NCBI GenBank assembly: GCA_910577325.1
Contig: CAJTMR010000013.1
Location: forward strand, 30,540-94,539
Source: an uncultured Parabacteroides sp.
Lineage (GTDB): Bacteria > Bacteroidota > Bacteroidia > Bacteroidales > Tannerellaceae
DNA length: 64,000 bases
Direction of reading: 5' to 3'
A model generated the notes under the pieces. The model was not told the origin of the DNA. It saw only the letters and a program-made list of their open reading frames with translations, and did no database searches. Below are positions 32,984-41,950 of the stretch, in pieces; position 1 is the first letter of the stretch; the number at the start of each line of letters is the position of its first letter. Made by a program: the position numbers and the translations under genes.

Positions 32984-33466
32984 ATGAAAATTAACAAAAC
33001 AAACGTAGCACGCCTGCTGGACAAAGCCAAAGTGGCTTACCAGTTGGTTCCATATGAAGTAGATGAAACTGATCTGAGCGCAACACACGTTGCCGACCAG
33101 TTGGGCGAAAATGTCGCGCAGGTATTCAAGACGCTTGTTCTGCATGGTGACAAAAGCGGATATTTCGTCTGTGTTATCCCTGGCGCTGATGAAGTCGATC
33201 TGAAAAAAGCCGCCAAAGTCTCCGGTAACAAAAGCTGTGAGATGATCCCGGTCAAGGAACTCTTGCCTCTCACCGGCTACATCCGTGGTGGCTGTTCCCC
33301 TATCGGCATGAAAAAACATTTTCCGACTTATATTCACCACACGGCCGGACAGTTCGACCATATTTATGTAAGCGCGGGACAACGAGGTTTGCAGATACGA
33401 ATTGCACCGGATAATTTGATCCGGGAGGCGCGAGCAGAAGTGGTGGAGCTGACACGTGAAGAATAG
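32984..33466 (+). CDS. ybaK: YbaK/EbsC family Cys-tRNA(Pro) deacylase
   Basis: A 160-residue YbaK-type aminoacyl-tRNA editing protein, which hydrolyses mischarged Cys-tRNA(Pro). Motifs: QVFKTLVLHGD (with the conserved Lys of the active site), KKAAKVSGNKSCEMIP, GYIRGGCSPIGMKK and IYVSAGQRGLQIRIAP. Length is typical. The stop codon lies at the junction with a partial copy of the fold-back element, so the element may have replaced the natural 3' flank. Confidence 0.93.
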   Translation: MKINKTNVARLLDKAKVAYQLVPYEVDETDLSATHVADQLGENVAQVFKTLVLHGDKSGYFVCVIPGADEVDLKKAAKVSGNKSCEMIPVKELLPLTGYIRGGCSPIGMKKHFPTYIHHTAGQFDHIYVSAGQRGLQIRIAPDNLIREARAEVVELTREE

Positions 33467-33943
33467 CCATCGGCGAAAAAGAGGCAAAAACGAGGCATAA
33501 AAGTATCTCCAACACGGCGGATAAACATCCCCACACCCCCGTAAAGGCCTCGCACAGACCCGGGTCTGCACCTCTCCCGCATCCGGGTCTACGTGGTGGG
33601 TACACCCGGGTCTCAAGCGGTTTTGCAAGCTGTTTTTGACAAAAGAAAAGCCTGTCTTGATGAAAAAAGAAGCCGTTTTAACATGTTTTGCACCTGTTCA
33701 CGAACGGTCTCTGTTTTTATCGTATAGTTGATACACAGGATGTTATCGTTTTTAACTATGATAGTTGTGATAGATGAATGATAGTTAAAAACAGCAACTA
33801 TCATTCCATAACATATTGGTTTAAAATAATATACAGGCGGATATGACAGTATGATAGTTGGTTTTGCAAAAACATTATATGGTTAGTCCGTATCGGTGGG
33901 GAAAACAGATGGACGCTTTATGATTTTGATGCGGTTGCCCTCT
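33467..33943. mobile_element. Fold-back element, truncated second copy (centre and right arm)
   Basis: This segment aligns in the same orientation with 5045-5522 of the full-length copy. The last 320 bases are about 93 percent identical by eye, and the palindromic centre is more diverged. The right terminus reads TTTTGATGCGGTTGCCCTCTG near 33924-33944, with a two-base difference from the intact repeat end. The left arm with its terminal repeat is absent: homology stops at the ybaK stop codon. It also holds the conserved 63-codon minus-strand frame (33613-33804). It is either a decayed insertion or a recombination product. Confidence 0.7.
33613..33804 (-). CDS. Possible small protein within the second element copy (63 aa)
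   Basis: Matches the frame at 5192-5383 with three substitutions in 63 residues (Leu to Phe, Pro to Ser, Ala to Thr) and no indel. Most base differences between copies are at third positions. It has no recognised domain, no predicted membrane segment of convincing length and no clear promoter. Whether it is translated is unknown. Confidence 0.3.
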   Translation of the reverse strand: MIVAVFNYHSSITTIIVKNDNILCINYTIKTETVREQVQNMLKRLLFSSRQAFLLSKTACKTA

Positions 33944-33975
33944 GTAAGATGATTAAGAAAAAACGAGAAAAACTA

Positions 33976-34039
33976 ATTATTCTTCACTTTTGGTAGTAAA
34001 AAGGCTTGGTAATATTTACCATCAAAAGTGAAGAATAAT
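33976..34039. terminator. Long hairpin between the element and the FAD dehydrogenase gene
   Basis: ATTATTCTTCACTTTTG at 33976-33992 is complementary to CAAAAGTGAAGAATAAT at 34023-34039, with further GTA/TAC pairing inside after a small bulge. A 17-bp perfect outer stem makes it very stable. It lies between convergent transcripts and probably ends both. It has only short T-runs, so it may instead be a small repeat. The other bases between 33944 and 34085 show nothing recognisable. Confidence 0.6.
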
Positions 34040-34085
34040 CGAAAACTTTCACGCAAACATGTCTCAACTTAGCCATAAATCGTTT

Positions 34086-35672
34086 TTAAACGAGAGATAA
34101 ATATCTGGCAACCCCTTCAGCACATAGTTCCCCATCGATGGCGGCAGAAACGATTCCGCCTGCATAACCGGCACCTTCACCGCAAGGGAAAAGACCTTTG
34201 AGAGTTATATGCTGGTAGCTTTTTTTGTCACGTAGAATACGTACGGGCGAAGAGGTTCGGGTTTCCACTCCGATCATGACCGCATCGTTGGTCAAGAAGC
34301 CTTTGGAGACTTTGCCAAAATGGCGAAAACCCTCGCACAGACGGCCAGTGATGAACTTTGGCATCCAGAAATGCAATGGAGAAGCCAACAAGCCGGGCGT
34401 ATAAGAAGATTCTGGAAGATCAAAAGAGTTTTTTTTATTCACGAAATCAACCATCCGCTGTGCAGGGGCGGTTTGCTTCATCCCGCCGTTCAACCAGCAA
34501 AGTTCTTCTAAACGTTCTTGGAAAGCCATCAACATGAGTGGTGAATCCTTTTCGACTGTTTCCTCAGTGTGTTCCATCAATTCGGGATAGTCTTCCGGAC
34601 GTATCTCCACTACCATGCCAGAGTTCGACCAGCGGGAACCACGGTTAGAAGGAGACATTCCGTTAACCACTACCTGCCGGGGGCAGCTTGCCGCTGGGAC
34701 AACGAAACCACCAGGACACATACAGAAAGAATAGACTCCACGTCCGCCAACTTGCGTGACAAAGCTATATTCGGCCGCCGGCAAATTTTTACCCCTGCCC
34801 TCCTTACGATGATATTGTATCTGGTCAATCAGCATCTGCGGATGCTCCAAGCGGACACCAACAGCAATACCTTTAGCTTCGATCGGTATTTGCCGACAGT
34901 GGAGGTAACGGTATACATCACGGGCAGAATGACCTGTCGCCAAGATGACCGGACCTAAAAAACTCTCACCTGTATTAGTTTCGACACCTATGACTTCCTC
35001 TCCTCGTATGATCAAGGTGTCCATACGTGTCTTAAAACGGACTTCTCCGCCACAACGAATGATCTGCTGGCGAATATTTTCGATCACACGCGGCAACTTG
35101 TCCGTGCCGATATGCGGATGGGCATCGGCCAAGATCGAAGTACTTGCCCCGAACTGGCAAAAGACATTCAGGATCTTATCAACCGACCCCCGTTTCTTAC
35201 TGCGGGTGTAAAGCTTTCCATCGGAATAGGCTCCGGCTCCTCCTTCACCGAAACTGTAATTGGACTCTTCATCCACCTTATGCTCACGGCTGATAAGGGC
35301 AATATCCTTTTTACGTTCACGCACATTCTTTCCGCGTTCGATCACAATCGGACGCAGGCCAAGTTCTATCAGGCGAAGAGCGGCAAATAAACCGCCTGGC
35401 CCTGCTCCTACCACCACGACAGGCTTCCCGTTCGACACGTCTTTATATTCCACCAGCTGGTATGCCGGTTCGTCTGGTTCCTCATTAATGAAAGCACGCA
35501 GTTTGACATTCATGTAGATCGTACGCTGACGCGCATCGATGGAACGTTTCAGAACCCGGACAGTGTGAATATGCGAAACAGATGCTCCCGTCTCGCGAGC
35601 TACCAACTGTTTTAACGACTGTTCATTAGCTGCCTCTTCAGGCAATATACGGAGTTGTAATTCTTGTATCAT
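34086..35672 (-). CDS. FAD-dependent dehydrogenase/oxidoreductase
   Basis: A 528-residue flavoprotein of the uncharacterised NAD(P)/FAD-dependent oxidoreductase group (COG2509-like). An N-terminal domain of about 90 residues (IQELQLRILPEEAANEQSL) precedes the dinucleotide-binding motif VVVVGAGPGGLFAALRLIELG. Other landmarks are SFGEGGAGAYSDGKLYTR, CMCPGGFVVPAAS and LFPCGEGAGYAGGIVSAAIDG, the last contacting FAD. The frame is open to 35798, but the ATG at 35672 follows the upstream gene's stop by 2 bases and gives the family's usual N-terminus. It is the last gene of a six-gene operon. Substrate unknown. Confidence 0.9.
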   Translation of the reverse strand: MIQELQLRILPEEAANEQSLKQLVARETGASVSHIHTVRVLKRSIDARQRTIYMNVKLRAFINEEPDEPAYQLVEYKDVSNGKPVVVVGAGPGGLFAALRLIELGLRPIVIERGKNVRERKKDIALISREHKVDEESNYSFGEGGAGAYSDGKLYTRSKKRGSVDKILNVFCQFGASTSILADAHPHIGTDKLPRVIENIRQQIIRCGGEVRFKTRMDTLIIRGEEVIGVETNTGESFLGPVILATGHSARDVYRYLHCRQIPIEAKGIAVGVRLEHPQMLIDQIQYHRKEGRGKNLPAAEYSFVTQVGGRGVYSFCMCPGGFVVPAASCPRQVVVNGMSPSNRGSRWSNSGMVVEIRPEDYPELMEHTEETVEKDSPLMLMAFQERLEELCWLNGGMKQTAPAQRMVDFVNKKNSFDLPESSYTPGLLASPLHFWMPKFITGRLCEGFRHFGKVSKGFLTNDAVMIGVETRTSSPVRILRDKKSYQHITLKGLFPCGEGAGYAGGIVSAAIDGELCAEGVARYLSLV

Positions 35673-35674
35673 CG

Positions 35675-36385
35675 TTATTTTTTTAAATTCAAATAAAAAA
35701 TCAAACCGGCTTGCGCTCTGTATCCACTCCAATCCACTTTGAAAGCCGACGGGGAATCCAGATTTTGGTTTTGGTGCTTCTGTCTTACGGCATCCCATTC
35801 ATAAGCGACGCTCACGTTCAACGCAACATTGCGGCACAAGCCGAACTTGATACCGAAAGCGGGTTCTACAAAGAAATTCTTGCCGGAAAAACAATCTTCC
35901 TTCCGATATCCGGCTGTGAGGTCGGACTCGATAAACAGGTGGTTCACCTCGTTTACCTTGTTCAGAATGACACCTGTCGAAAACTGCACATATGGTTCGA
36001 ATGTAAAAATACTAATTTCTTCCTTAACCAAACGGAAACGGTAAAAAGCACCAAACTTATATCCTTTGTTACGCAGTTCGTAGTTGCAAGAGCCGGAATA
36101 ATCCGTTATCCCTTTCTTGCCCGCCGTATTCATATAGTTGAAAAGAACCCCTGCATGGTGATGATGCCATTCGAATCCGACACGAGTGTCTTGTGTCACA
36201 TAGCTGGGAAAATGATCCGTAACTTGCGCATTGGTCACAGGAAGCATCTTATTTTTCAAGAGATCTTTCATATCGGACATCTGATACGAACCATGGCCGA
36301 TATTATATTCGACTGTCAGCGATTGAGCTTGTCCGAAACGATCGGAGAAGAACAGCAGGACTACAAACAACAATACCTTTTTCAT
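35675..36385 (-). CDS. Secreted beta-barrel-like protein, function unknown
   Basis: A 236-residue protein with a signal peptide (MKKVLLFVVLLFFSDRFGQAQ). The mature part has alternating hydrophobic strands and ends in LIFYLNLKK, in keeping with a small outer-membrane barrel (for example FGAFYRFRLV, FTFEPYVQFSTGVIL, FVEPAFGIKFGLCRNVALNVSVAYEW). A HHHH run occurs near residue 75. It overlaps the preceding lipoprotein gene by 4 bases and is followed after 2 bases by the FAD dehydrogenase gene. No named family is recognised. Confidence 0.65.
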   Translation of the reverse strand: MKKVLLFVVLLFFSDRFGQAQSLTVEYNIGHGSYQMSDMKDLLKNKMLPVTNAQVTDHFPSYVTQDTRVGFEWHHHHAGVLFNYMNTAGKKGITDYSGSCNYELRNKGYKFGAFYRFRLVKEEISIFTFEPYVQFSTGVILNKVNEVNHLFIESDLTAGYRKEDCFSGKNFFVEPAFGIKFGLCRNVALNVSVAYEWDAVRQKHQNQNLDSPSAFKVDWSGYRAQAGLIFYLNLKK

Positions 36386-37362
36386 CTCTTCGGATAATTT
36401 TCGAGGTCAAACAAGTAGTTCACATTCTTATAACCCCAATCACCGATGGGAGAGAAACATAATTCGATCATGCCCGTTTCCTGACCGGCAAGGGAGAACT
36501 TCGCCATGCCGTCTATCACCTTCTCCGCAACGACTTTACTGCCGTAGACAACATCGACTGCCGAACGGTAAGGATATGTCCAAGACAAATATACGCGGTC
36601 CTTTTGCATATATTCAACTCGAACTTGTGGCTCAGCCTGTTCCAAGTAAAGCGATCCAAGCGAAAAAGGACGGTCGGCTTCCGACTTGAAATAGGCATAG
36701 ACTTTATATGTCCCCTTCTCCCCGACATAATGTTTATCAACATACGAACACTGGTCGAACTCCGACCTTTTCACAATGTAAGTAGCATTGATATTCTCGC
36801 CAACCGTACAAAACTCGATCTGATAATGGTCGAACCTGGTACGAAGCGACTCATCAATCTCCCAAGATATTTCGATCAGTCCTTCTTCGTTCACCCGATG
36901 CTGCAAAGGAAGCTCGGACTCGGTACGCGCATTTATTTTAAGAGGCCAACTGCGCTTTTCCACATACTGTTCGGCCCCGACTTGTCCGGCAACCGTCCCG
37001 TTATTCGTCTTAGCGAAAACTTCGCACGACAATTCATAAGAACCATTCGGAATCCGGTCCACATCCAACATGAAATCACATTGTGTCCCATTGCTTTCCC
37101 ATTCCATTTCGCCCAAACAAACGATCATTCTCTCCACCTCAAATCCTGCCGGTACATAGAGTTCGCAACCGACAACCCCGCTATTTTCGACAATATAAGC
37201 TTTTTCATCCGGATGATAGGCAAAACCATAAAATTGCACACCCTTCAAAATCGAATCGACCTGATTCTTTCCTAAATCCACAAAATTTTCCCCTATCTGA
37301 TACTCACAGCTTGTAAACAGGAAAAAAATACTAACAAATAGATAAACAACACTTTTATTCAT
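36382..37362 (-). CDS. Lipoprotein of unknown function (DUF4270-like)
   Basis: A 326-residue predicted lipoprotein. The ATG at 37362 gives the signal MNKSVVYLFVSIFFLFTSC with lipidation at Cys19; the frame is open to 37452 but that extension destroys the signal peptide. The mature part has beta-rich segments with two sections resembling Ig/FN3 folds (ISWEIDESLRTRFDHYQIEFCTV and VRVEYMQKDRVYLSWTYPY). The early EYQIGENFVDLGKNQVDS resembles the start of DUF4270-type lipoproteins, a weak similarity. It lies 13 bases after radA. Likely role is surface or periplasmic binding (inference). Confidence 0.7.
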   Translation of the reverse strand: MNKSVVYLFVSIFFLFTSCEYQIGENFVDLGKNQVDSILKGVQFYGFAYHPDEKAYIVENSGVVGCELYVPAGFEVERMIVCLGEMEWESNGTQCDFMLDVDRIPNGSYELSCEVFAKTNNGTVAGQVGAEQYVEKRSWPLKINARTESELPLQHRVNEEGLIEISWEIDESLRTRFDHYQIEFCTVGENINATYIVKRSEFDQCSYVDKHYVGEKGTYKVYAYFKSEADRPFSLGSLYLEQAEPQVRVEYMQKDRVYLSWTYPYRSAVDVVYGSKVVAEKVIDGMAKFSLAGQETGMIELCFSPIGDWGYKNVNYLFDLENYPKR

Positions 37363-37375
37363 AATATAGATAGAT

Positions 37376-38755
37376 TTATCCGAACAATTGCCGGAAAGCC
37401 TCTTCCACCTTGCGTACTTGGACGATTTGCATCTTGCATTTGGACGTGTCAAAGCCTTTCAGGTTATTGTGCGGAATGATAATGCGCGAAAAACCTAATT
37501 TTTCCGCTTCCAGAATACGCTGCTCGATACGGTTCACCGGACGAATCTCACCTGACAGTCCCACCTCGCCGCACATACAGATACCCGGCTCAATTGAAAT
37601 GTCGAGGCTGGAAGAAAGAACCGCACTGATCACCGCCAAGTCGATCGCCGGATCGTTCACCTTCAACCCACCGGCAATATTTAAAAAGACATCTTTCTGG
37701 ATCAGTTTAAATCCGGCACGCTTTTCGAGAACCGCGAGCAGCATGTTCATACGCCTGAGATCGAACCCTGTCGCACTGCGCTGGGGTGTTCCATAAACGG
37801 CTGAGCTTACTAATGCTTGCGTCTCGATCAAAAAAGGACGAATCCCTTCGATCGCCGCCGCAATGGCCATTCCGCTCAGCCCTTCGTGATTTTGCGTCAA
37901 CAGCAGTTCGGAAGGATTGCTAACTTCGCGGAGTCCATCGTGACGCATCTCGTAGATACCCAGTTCGGCTGTGCTTCCGAAACGGTTCTTGATGCTCCGC
38001 AGAATCCGGTACATATAATGCTGATCACCCTCGAATTGGAGGACTGTATCGACGATATGTTCAAGTACCTTCGGCCCGGCAATACTCCCTTCTTTATTGA
38101 TATGACCTATCAGGAGGACAGGCGTGCCGCTCTCTTTCGCATATTTCAGGATGGCCGCACTACACTCACGCACCTGCGAGACACTTCCGGGAGAGGATTC
38201 AACTACTTCCGTATAGATAGTTTGTATCGAATCGATAATTAAAAGATCAGGGCGGATGTTGTGGGTCTGGACTAATATCTGTTCGAGATTGGTCTCACAA
38301 AGGATGAAACAATCCGGATTCTCATGTGCGATACGGTCAGCACGAAGTTTCAACTGGCGGCTACTTTCCTCGCCAGAGACGTAAAGCGTACGGAATCCTT
38401 TCAATCCCAAGACGGTTTGCAAGACAAGGGTAGATTTGCCGATTCCCGGTTCACCACCGATCAAAACCAGTGAACCTTTCACTAAGCCACCTCCAAGAAC
38501 TCTGTTCAATTCACGATCACCGAGATCAATGCGTGTTTCCTCTTCGGAAGTAATATCACGAAGCAGGACAGGACGCACTGGACCTATTCCATCAGGACGA
38601 ATAAATCCTACTCCGGAACGCTTCCCGGCCGATTCCTTCGCCACGACCTCCTCTACATAAGTATTCCACTCCCCACAAGAAGGACATTTTCCGATCCATT
38701 TCGGAGAATCAGCCCCACAGTTGGAGCATACATATACCGTTTTTGTCTTAGCCAT
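37376..38755 (-). CDS. radA: DNA repair protein RadA
   Basis: A 459-residue RadA/Sms, a hexameric helicase that promotes branch migration in recombination. An N-terminal C4 zinc finger (CSNCGADSPKWIGKCPSCGEW, positions 10-30) is followed by a RecA-like ATPase with Walker A GGEPGIGKSTL, the RadA-specific KNRFG motif (SIKNRFGSTAELG), and a C-terminal Lon-protease-like domain (LSGEIRPVNRIEQRILEAEKLGF). Length is normal. It belongs to a six-gene minus-strand operon together with secreted proteins that have no known repair role. Confidence 0.97.
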   Translation of the reverse strand: MAKTKTVYVCSNCGADSPKWIGKCPSCGEWNTYVEEVVAKESAGKRSGVGFIRPDGIGPVRPVLLRDITSEEETRIDLGDRELNRVLGGGLVKGSLVLIGGEPGIGKSTLVLQTVLGLKGFRTLYVSGEESSRQLKLRADRIAHENPDCFILCETNLEQILVQTHNIRPDLLIIDSIQTIYTEVVESSPGSVSQVRECSAAILKYAKESGTPVLLIGHINKEGSIAGPKVLEHIVDTVLQFEGDQHYMYRILRSIKNRFGSTAELGIYEMRHDGLREVSNPSELLLTQNHEGLSGMAIAAAIEGIRPFLIETQALVSSAVYGTPQRSATGFDLRRMNMLLAVLEKRAGFKLIQKDVFLNIAGGLKVNDPAIDLAVISAVLSSSLDISIEPGICMCGEVGLSGEIRPVNRIEQRILEAEKLGFSRIIIPHNNLKGFDTSKCKMQIVQVRKVEEAFRQLFG

Positions 38756-38864
38756 AGCCCATATATTTAATTCTCTCAGAAGAACAAAACTACCAAATAT
38801 GTTTGTCGACTTATGCCTCCAAGAGGCTCTTTCGCTCAGTCGTGCACTGACAATGGCAGCTTCA

Positions 38865-39821
38865 TTACCCGAAAAGATCGAGTGTCAACTGTTTTTTCTC
38901 AGCTTCGAGTTTCTTAAGATGACGTTTCCCTTGCGGCGTAATGATTTCCATCTTATCGAAGCGGGTACGAATCACTGTCTCAACCGTATAGCTTATATTG
39001 ACTACTTCGCCCAACTCGCTCATCTTCCGCTGTATCTCTAAAACACAATCGATACACATGCCGCTTTTGAAGACGATCTTTTCATCAAACATATCTTTCT
39101 TGAAGTCTTCGTCACACATATAGAAATCGATTGTCTCCCCCCCTCTATTGTAAATACCTTTCCAACGGTAACGGGCGTCTTTCAACACAGGCGAAATGAT
39201 TTCTATCGTCGCTTTGTTGTCCTTGACCGGAGGCAACTCGTCGGATCGGAGGATATAATAGTCAAACTGTTCGCGTTTGACCTCCAATGATCCTGAACGG
39301 CTACGATTATTTTCATTCAGTTCACGCAAAGTGAACTTCGTCACTTTCGGATAACCGCGTACAGCTTCATAAAAATTCGATTTGCATTTGCAGACACGAG
39401 GCGATGCGCTTAATAATTCCACCAATTCGCGCGTGACCGTTATGCCTGGCAATTTCTTTCTGAGATTCGTGCGCAATAAGGCAATTTCGCGTTGCATCTT
39501 TTCCTCGTCGGCCGCCGAACGGTCCACAACCAACTGCCCGCCGACTAAAAGAGAAGGACGTGTCCACACTTGCATGAACAAGTTAAGAAGGATGGAAATC
39601 AGTCGACTGTTCTCACCTGCTACAGACCAGATTTCACGGAAACCCTCTTGTTGGGTAAAAGACTCACAATAGACAGTCATTTTGATGTCCAACATGTCTG
39701 CCAACGTTCGGATAAGCGAGAGTACCTCCTTTTCCGAACGATGGCAGACCATCGCATCCATGTAGTTGGACTTGTCATTAAAGTAATATCGCAGTTCGAG
39801 TTTATTATCAAACTTTATCAT
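38865..39821 (-). CDS. Conserved Bacteroidales protein of unknown function
   Basis: A 318-residue soluble protein, not recognised. It has no signal peptide or membrane segment. A central region has two Cys in a short motif (SPRVCKCKSNF), and two more in GMCIDCVLEI near residue 255. The C-terminus is charged (LKKLEAEKKQLTLDLFG). The N-terminal half (ELRYYFNDKSNYMDAMVCHRSEKEVL) looks alpha/beta. It follows the DUF2148 gene after 3 bases and precedes radA by 109 bases. Four Cys could bind a metal or cluster, but the spacing does not match a family I know. Confidence 0.6.
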   Translation of the reverse strand: MIKFDNKLELRYYFNDKSNYMDAMVCHRSEKEVLSLIRTLADMLDIKMTVYCESFTQQEGFREIWSVAGENSRLISILLNLFMQVWTRPSLLVGGQLVVDRSAADEEKMQREIALLRTNLRKKLPGITVTRELVELLSASPRVCKCKSNFYEAVRGYPKVTKFTLRELNENNRSRSGSLEVKREQFDYYILRSDELPPVKDNKATIEIISPVLKDARYRWKGIYNRGGETIDFYMCDEDFKKDMFDEKIVFKSGMCIDCVLEIQRKMSELGEVVNISYTVETVIRTRFDKMEIITPQGKRHLKKLEAEKKQLTLDLFG

Positions 39822-39824
39822 GGC

Positions 39825-40358
39825 TTACTTTGTTTTGGGTTTTCGATCGAAGAACGGATTTTTCGAAGATACGCTCACCGGAACTGCCATCACGCATTTG
39901 CAGTCGCCCAGCATTCCCAAACGTTGTGCAGCCAGGCCGGCGCTGAACATTACACGCGTGTCCAGACGTAAATCCGATGCTGTAGCACAAGCCGAACCAA
40001 TCGCAATGCCCAAGTCCACCGAATTGATCGCACAAGGAACAGCTTCCGGTTTCTCCACGCAGGCAGAGAATCCGCAGTGTGCGCAATTCAAACCTTGCAC
40101 TTGCTGACGTGTACCGACAATCATGACTGCTTCGGCCTGAAGGATATTATCTGCATCGCGCAGAAAAAATTTCAACCCTGTTTCACCAGACATGCTGATA
40201 AGTTCTTCGGAGAGGCGTTTGATATCTTCGTCTGTCACCATAGCTACTTCGATAATATCGATACCTTTCCCTTTCGGGGCTGTCCGGGCGGCTGTCATCA
40301 TCTGACAAACAGCCTGTAACACATGCTCGTGTCGTATTTCTCTTTCGTTCTGTATCAT
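39825..40358 (-). CDS. Ferredoxin-like DUF2148 protein
   Basis: A 177-residue member of the DUF2148 (ferredoxin-domain-containing) family. A cysteine motif LNCAHCGFSACVEKPEAVPC (about residues 91-111) could bind an iron-sulfur cluster. The N-terminus AVCQMMTAARTAPKGKGIDII and C-terminus RVMFSAGLAAQRLGMLGDC are typical of this family. It is the first gene of a six-gene operon with a promoter at 40381-40388. The biochemical role is not known. Confidence 0.88.
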   Translation of the reverse strand: MIQNEREIRHEHVLQAVCQMMTAARTAPKGKGIDIIEVAMVTDEDIKRLSEELISMSGETGLKFFLRDADNILQAEAVMIVGTRQQVQGLNCAHCGFSACVEKPEAVPCAINSVDLGIAIGSACATASDLRLDTRVMFSAGLAAQRLGMLGDCKCVMAVPVSVSSKNPFFDRKPKTK

Positions 40359-40380
40359 TTTAATATTAGTTTAGCACGAA

Positions 40381-40388
40381 CAAAGATA
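40381..40388 (-). promoter_or_regulatory. Promoter -7 element of the DUF2148-radA operon
   Basis: On the minus strand this reads TATCTTTG, 22 bases upstream of the ATG at 40358. The adjoining 40389-40504 separates this operon from the 3' end of the efflux operon and shows no clear terminator. Confidence 0.6.
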
Positions 40389-40504
40389 GTAATTACTCGT
40401 TTTATAACTCAAAATTTATTATCTTTTCTGTCCGTCCGTGATCTAACAAAGCCGGTAGACAAACAACTGTCGTCGAATATTTCGCGGACTTTCGGTAAAG
40501 TACC

Positions 40505-41950
40505 TTAGCAACCGCCACCCAATGCCCGGTAGAGAAGGATCTTTTTCCGGCAAAGGTCGGTGATGATGTCGATACGTTCCAGCTCGCTATCCAGATAACG
40601 TTCGTTGGCGGAGAATACTTCAAGGAAACCGACATAGTTCAACTTGAAAAGTTCATTGGCATTGGTGACCGAACGTTGGTGGGCTATGGTTTCCACCTCT
40701 TTCAGACGGACACGCTCCACTTGGTTCAGACCTGCACAATATAAATCCAATACTTCCGTATAGGCTTTCAAAGCTGTTTCGTGATATTGCGACAAGGCGA
40801 TCCGTTGTGAAGCACGTGCCTCGTTCCACATTGAACGAATCTGGTTCCGCTGGAAAATGGGCGCAGTAATTCCTGCCGCCAGATCGTAGACCAGCGAAGC
40901 GGGCGCACTGAACCATTTACCGACATCAAAGCTATTGAAACCGCCTCCCGCACCCAGCACCAACGAAGGGTAGAAAGCCGCTTTTGCGGCCATCACATCC
41001 GCCTTCGAAGCCAGCAATTCCATCTCGGCGGCCCGCACGTCGGGACGCAAGGTCAGCATGTTCGCCGGAATACCGTCTGAAAGCGGGAAAGGGATCTGAC
41101 GCAGTTCTTCAAAACTCATACGCCTGATTTCAAACGGGAAGACACCTAACAGGCAAGCTATCGCTCGCTCTTTCTCTCCGATCAGTTGGTCGTTTTCCAA
41201 CAGCTTGCTTTCTATCAGCAGCATGCGAGCATGAAACTGGTCGACAGCCAACTGTGTCTCGGCTCCCTCCTTCTTCAACTGGCGAGTCAGCTCGTATGAA
41301 CGTTTGGAACTGATATGGGCCTCTTCCAATACATCCCGGCGCTTATCCAATCCGATCAGTTCATAATAGTGGACGGCTAATTCGGAGATCAGGACCGACT
41401 GCGCAAAGCGGGTTGCCTCGACCGAAGCCATCCAGCGAGCTGCAGCCGCCTGTTTCTTACGTGTCAACTTCCCCCATATATCCGCCTCCCACTGGAAATT
41501 CAGGGAAAGCCCGAAATCACGGTAAGGGTCCGGGATATGTTTGTCTTTCGGCAGGGAAGGGACATTGGTCTCGCTATTTCCCACGCCGTCCATCGTATAT
41601 TCGCCGAAGCGGTTGACCGAAGCACCGATATTAAGCCCGACCTCCGGCAGCAACAGGCCTCTTGCCCGTTGCAGATTGGCTCGGCTCATCGTCACTCGTT
41701 CCATACTTTGCTTGAACGAATGGTTATTCCGCAAAGCGACCTCCACATACCCCTGCAAGATGGAATCCTGGAAAAACACATTCCACTCCAACGGCTTTAC
41801 AAACGTAGTGTCATAGGTATGCCCGTTTCCCTCCGGCAATATGGCACGTTCCCCGTCTGGGGAAAGTTGCGGAACTTTGCAAGCGGTAAGGCCGACCGTG
41901 GCCCACAGACAAACCGCGCCGATTATCTTAATATTCATATTCTTCTTCAT
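40505..41950 (-). CDS. RND efflux outer-membrane lipoprotein (TolC/OprM family)
   Basis: A 481-residue outer-membrane channel subunit of the NodT/OprM lipoprotein type. Signal MNIKIIGAVCLWATVGLTAC ends in a lipobox. Two OEP repeats follow: MERVTMSRANLQRARGLLLPEVGLNIGAS and MELLASKADVMAAKAAFYPSLVLGAG, with YELTRQLKKEGAETQLAVDQ in the coiled-coil barrel. It forms the exit duct for the RND pump encoded just upstream. The start may be 41950 or 41938; either overlaps the pump gene's end by 11-23 bases. It is the last gene of the efflux operon. Confidence 0.93.
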   Translation of the reverse strand: MKKNMNIKIIGAVCLWATVGLTACKVPQLSPDGERAILPEGNGHTYDTTFVKPLEWNVFFQDSILQGYVEVALRNNHSFKQSMERVTMSRANLQRARGLLLPEVGLNIGASVNRFGEYTMDGVGNSETNVPSLPKDKHIPDPYRDFGLSLNFQWEADIWGKLTRKKQAAAARWMASVEATRFAQSVLISELAVHYYELIGLDKRRDVLEEAHISSKRSYELTRQLKKEGAETQLAVDQFHARMLLIESKLLENDQLIGEKERAIACLLGVFPFEIRRMSFEELRQIPFPLSDGIPANMLTLRPDVRAAEMELLASKADVMAAKAAFYPSLVLGAGGGFNSFDVGKWFSAPASLVYDLAAGITAPIFQRNQIRSMWNEARASQRIALSQYHETALKAYTEVLDLYCAGLNQVERVRLKEVETIAHQRSVTNANELFKLNYVGFLEVFSANERYLDSELERIDIITDLCRKKILLYRALGGGC

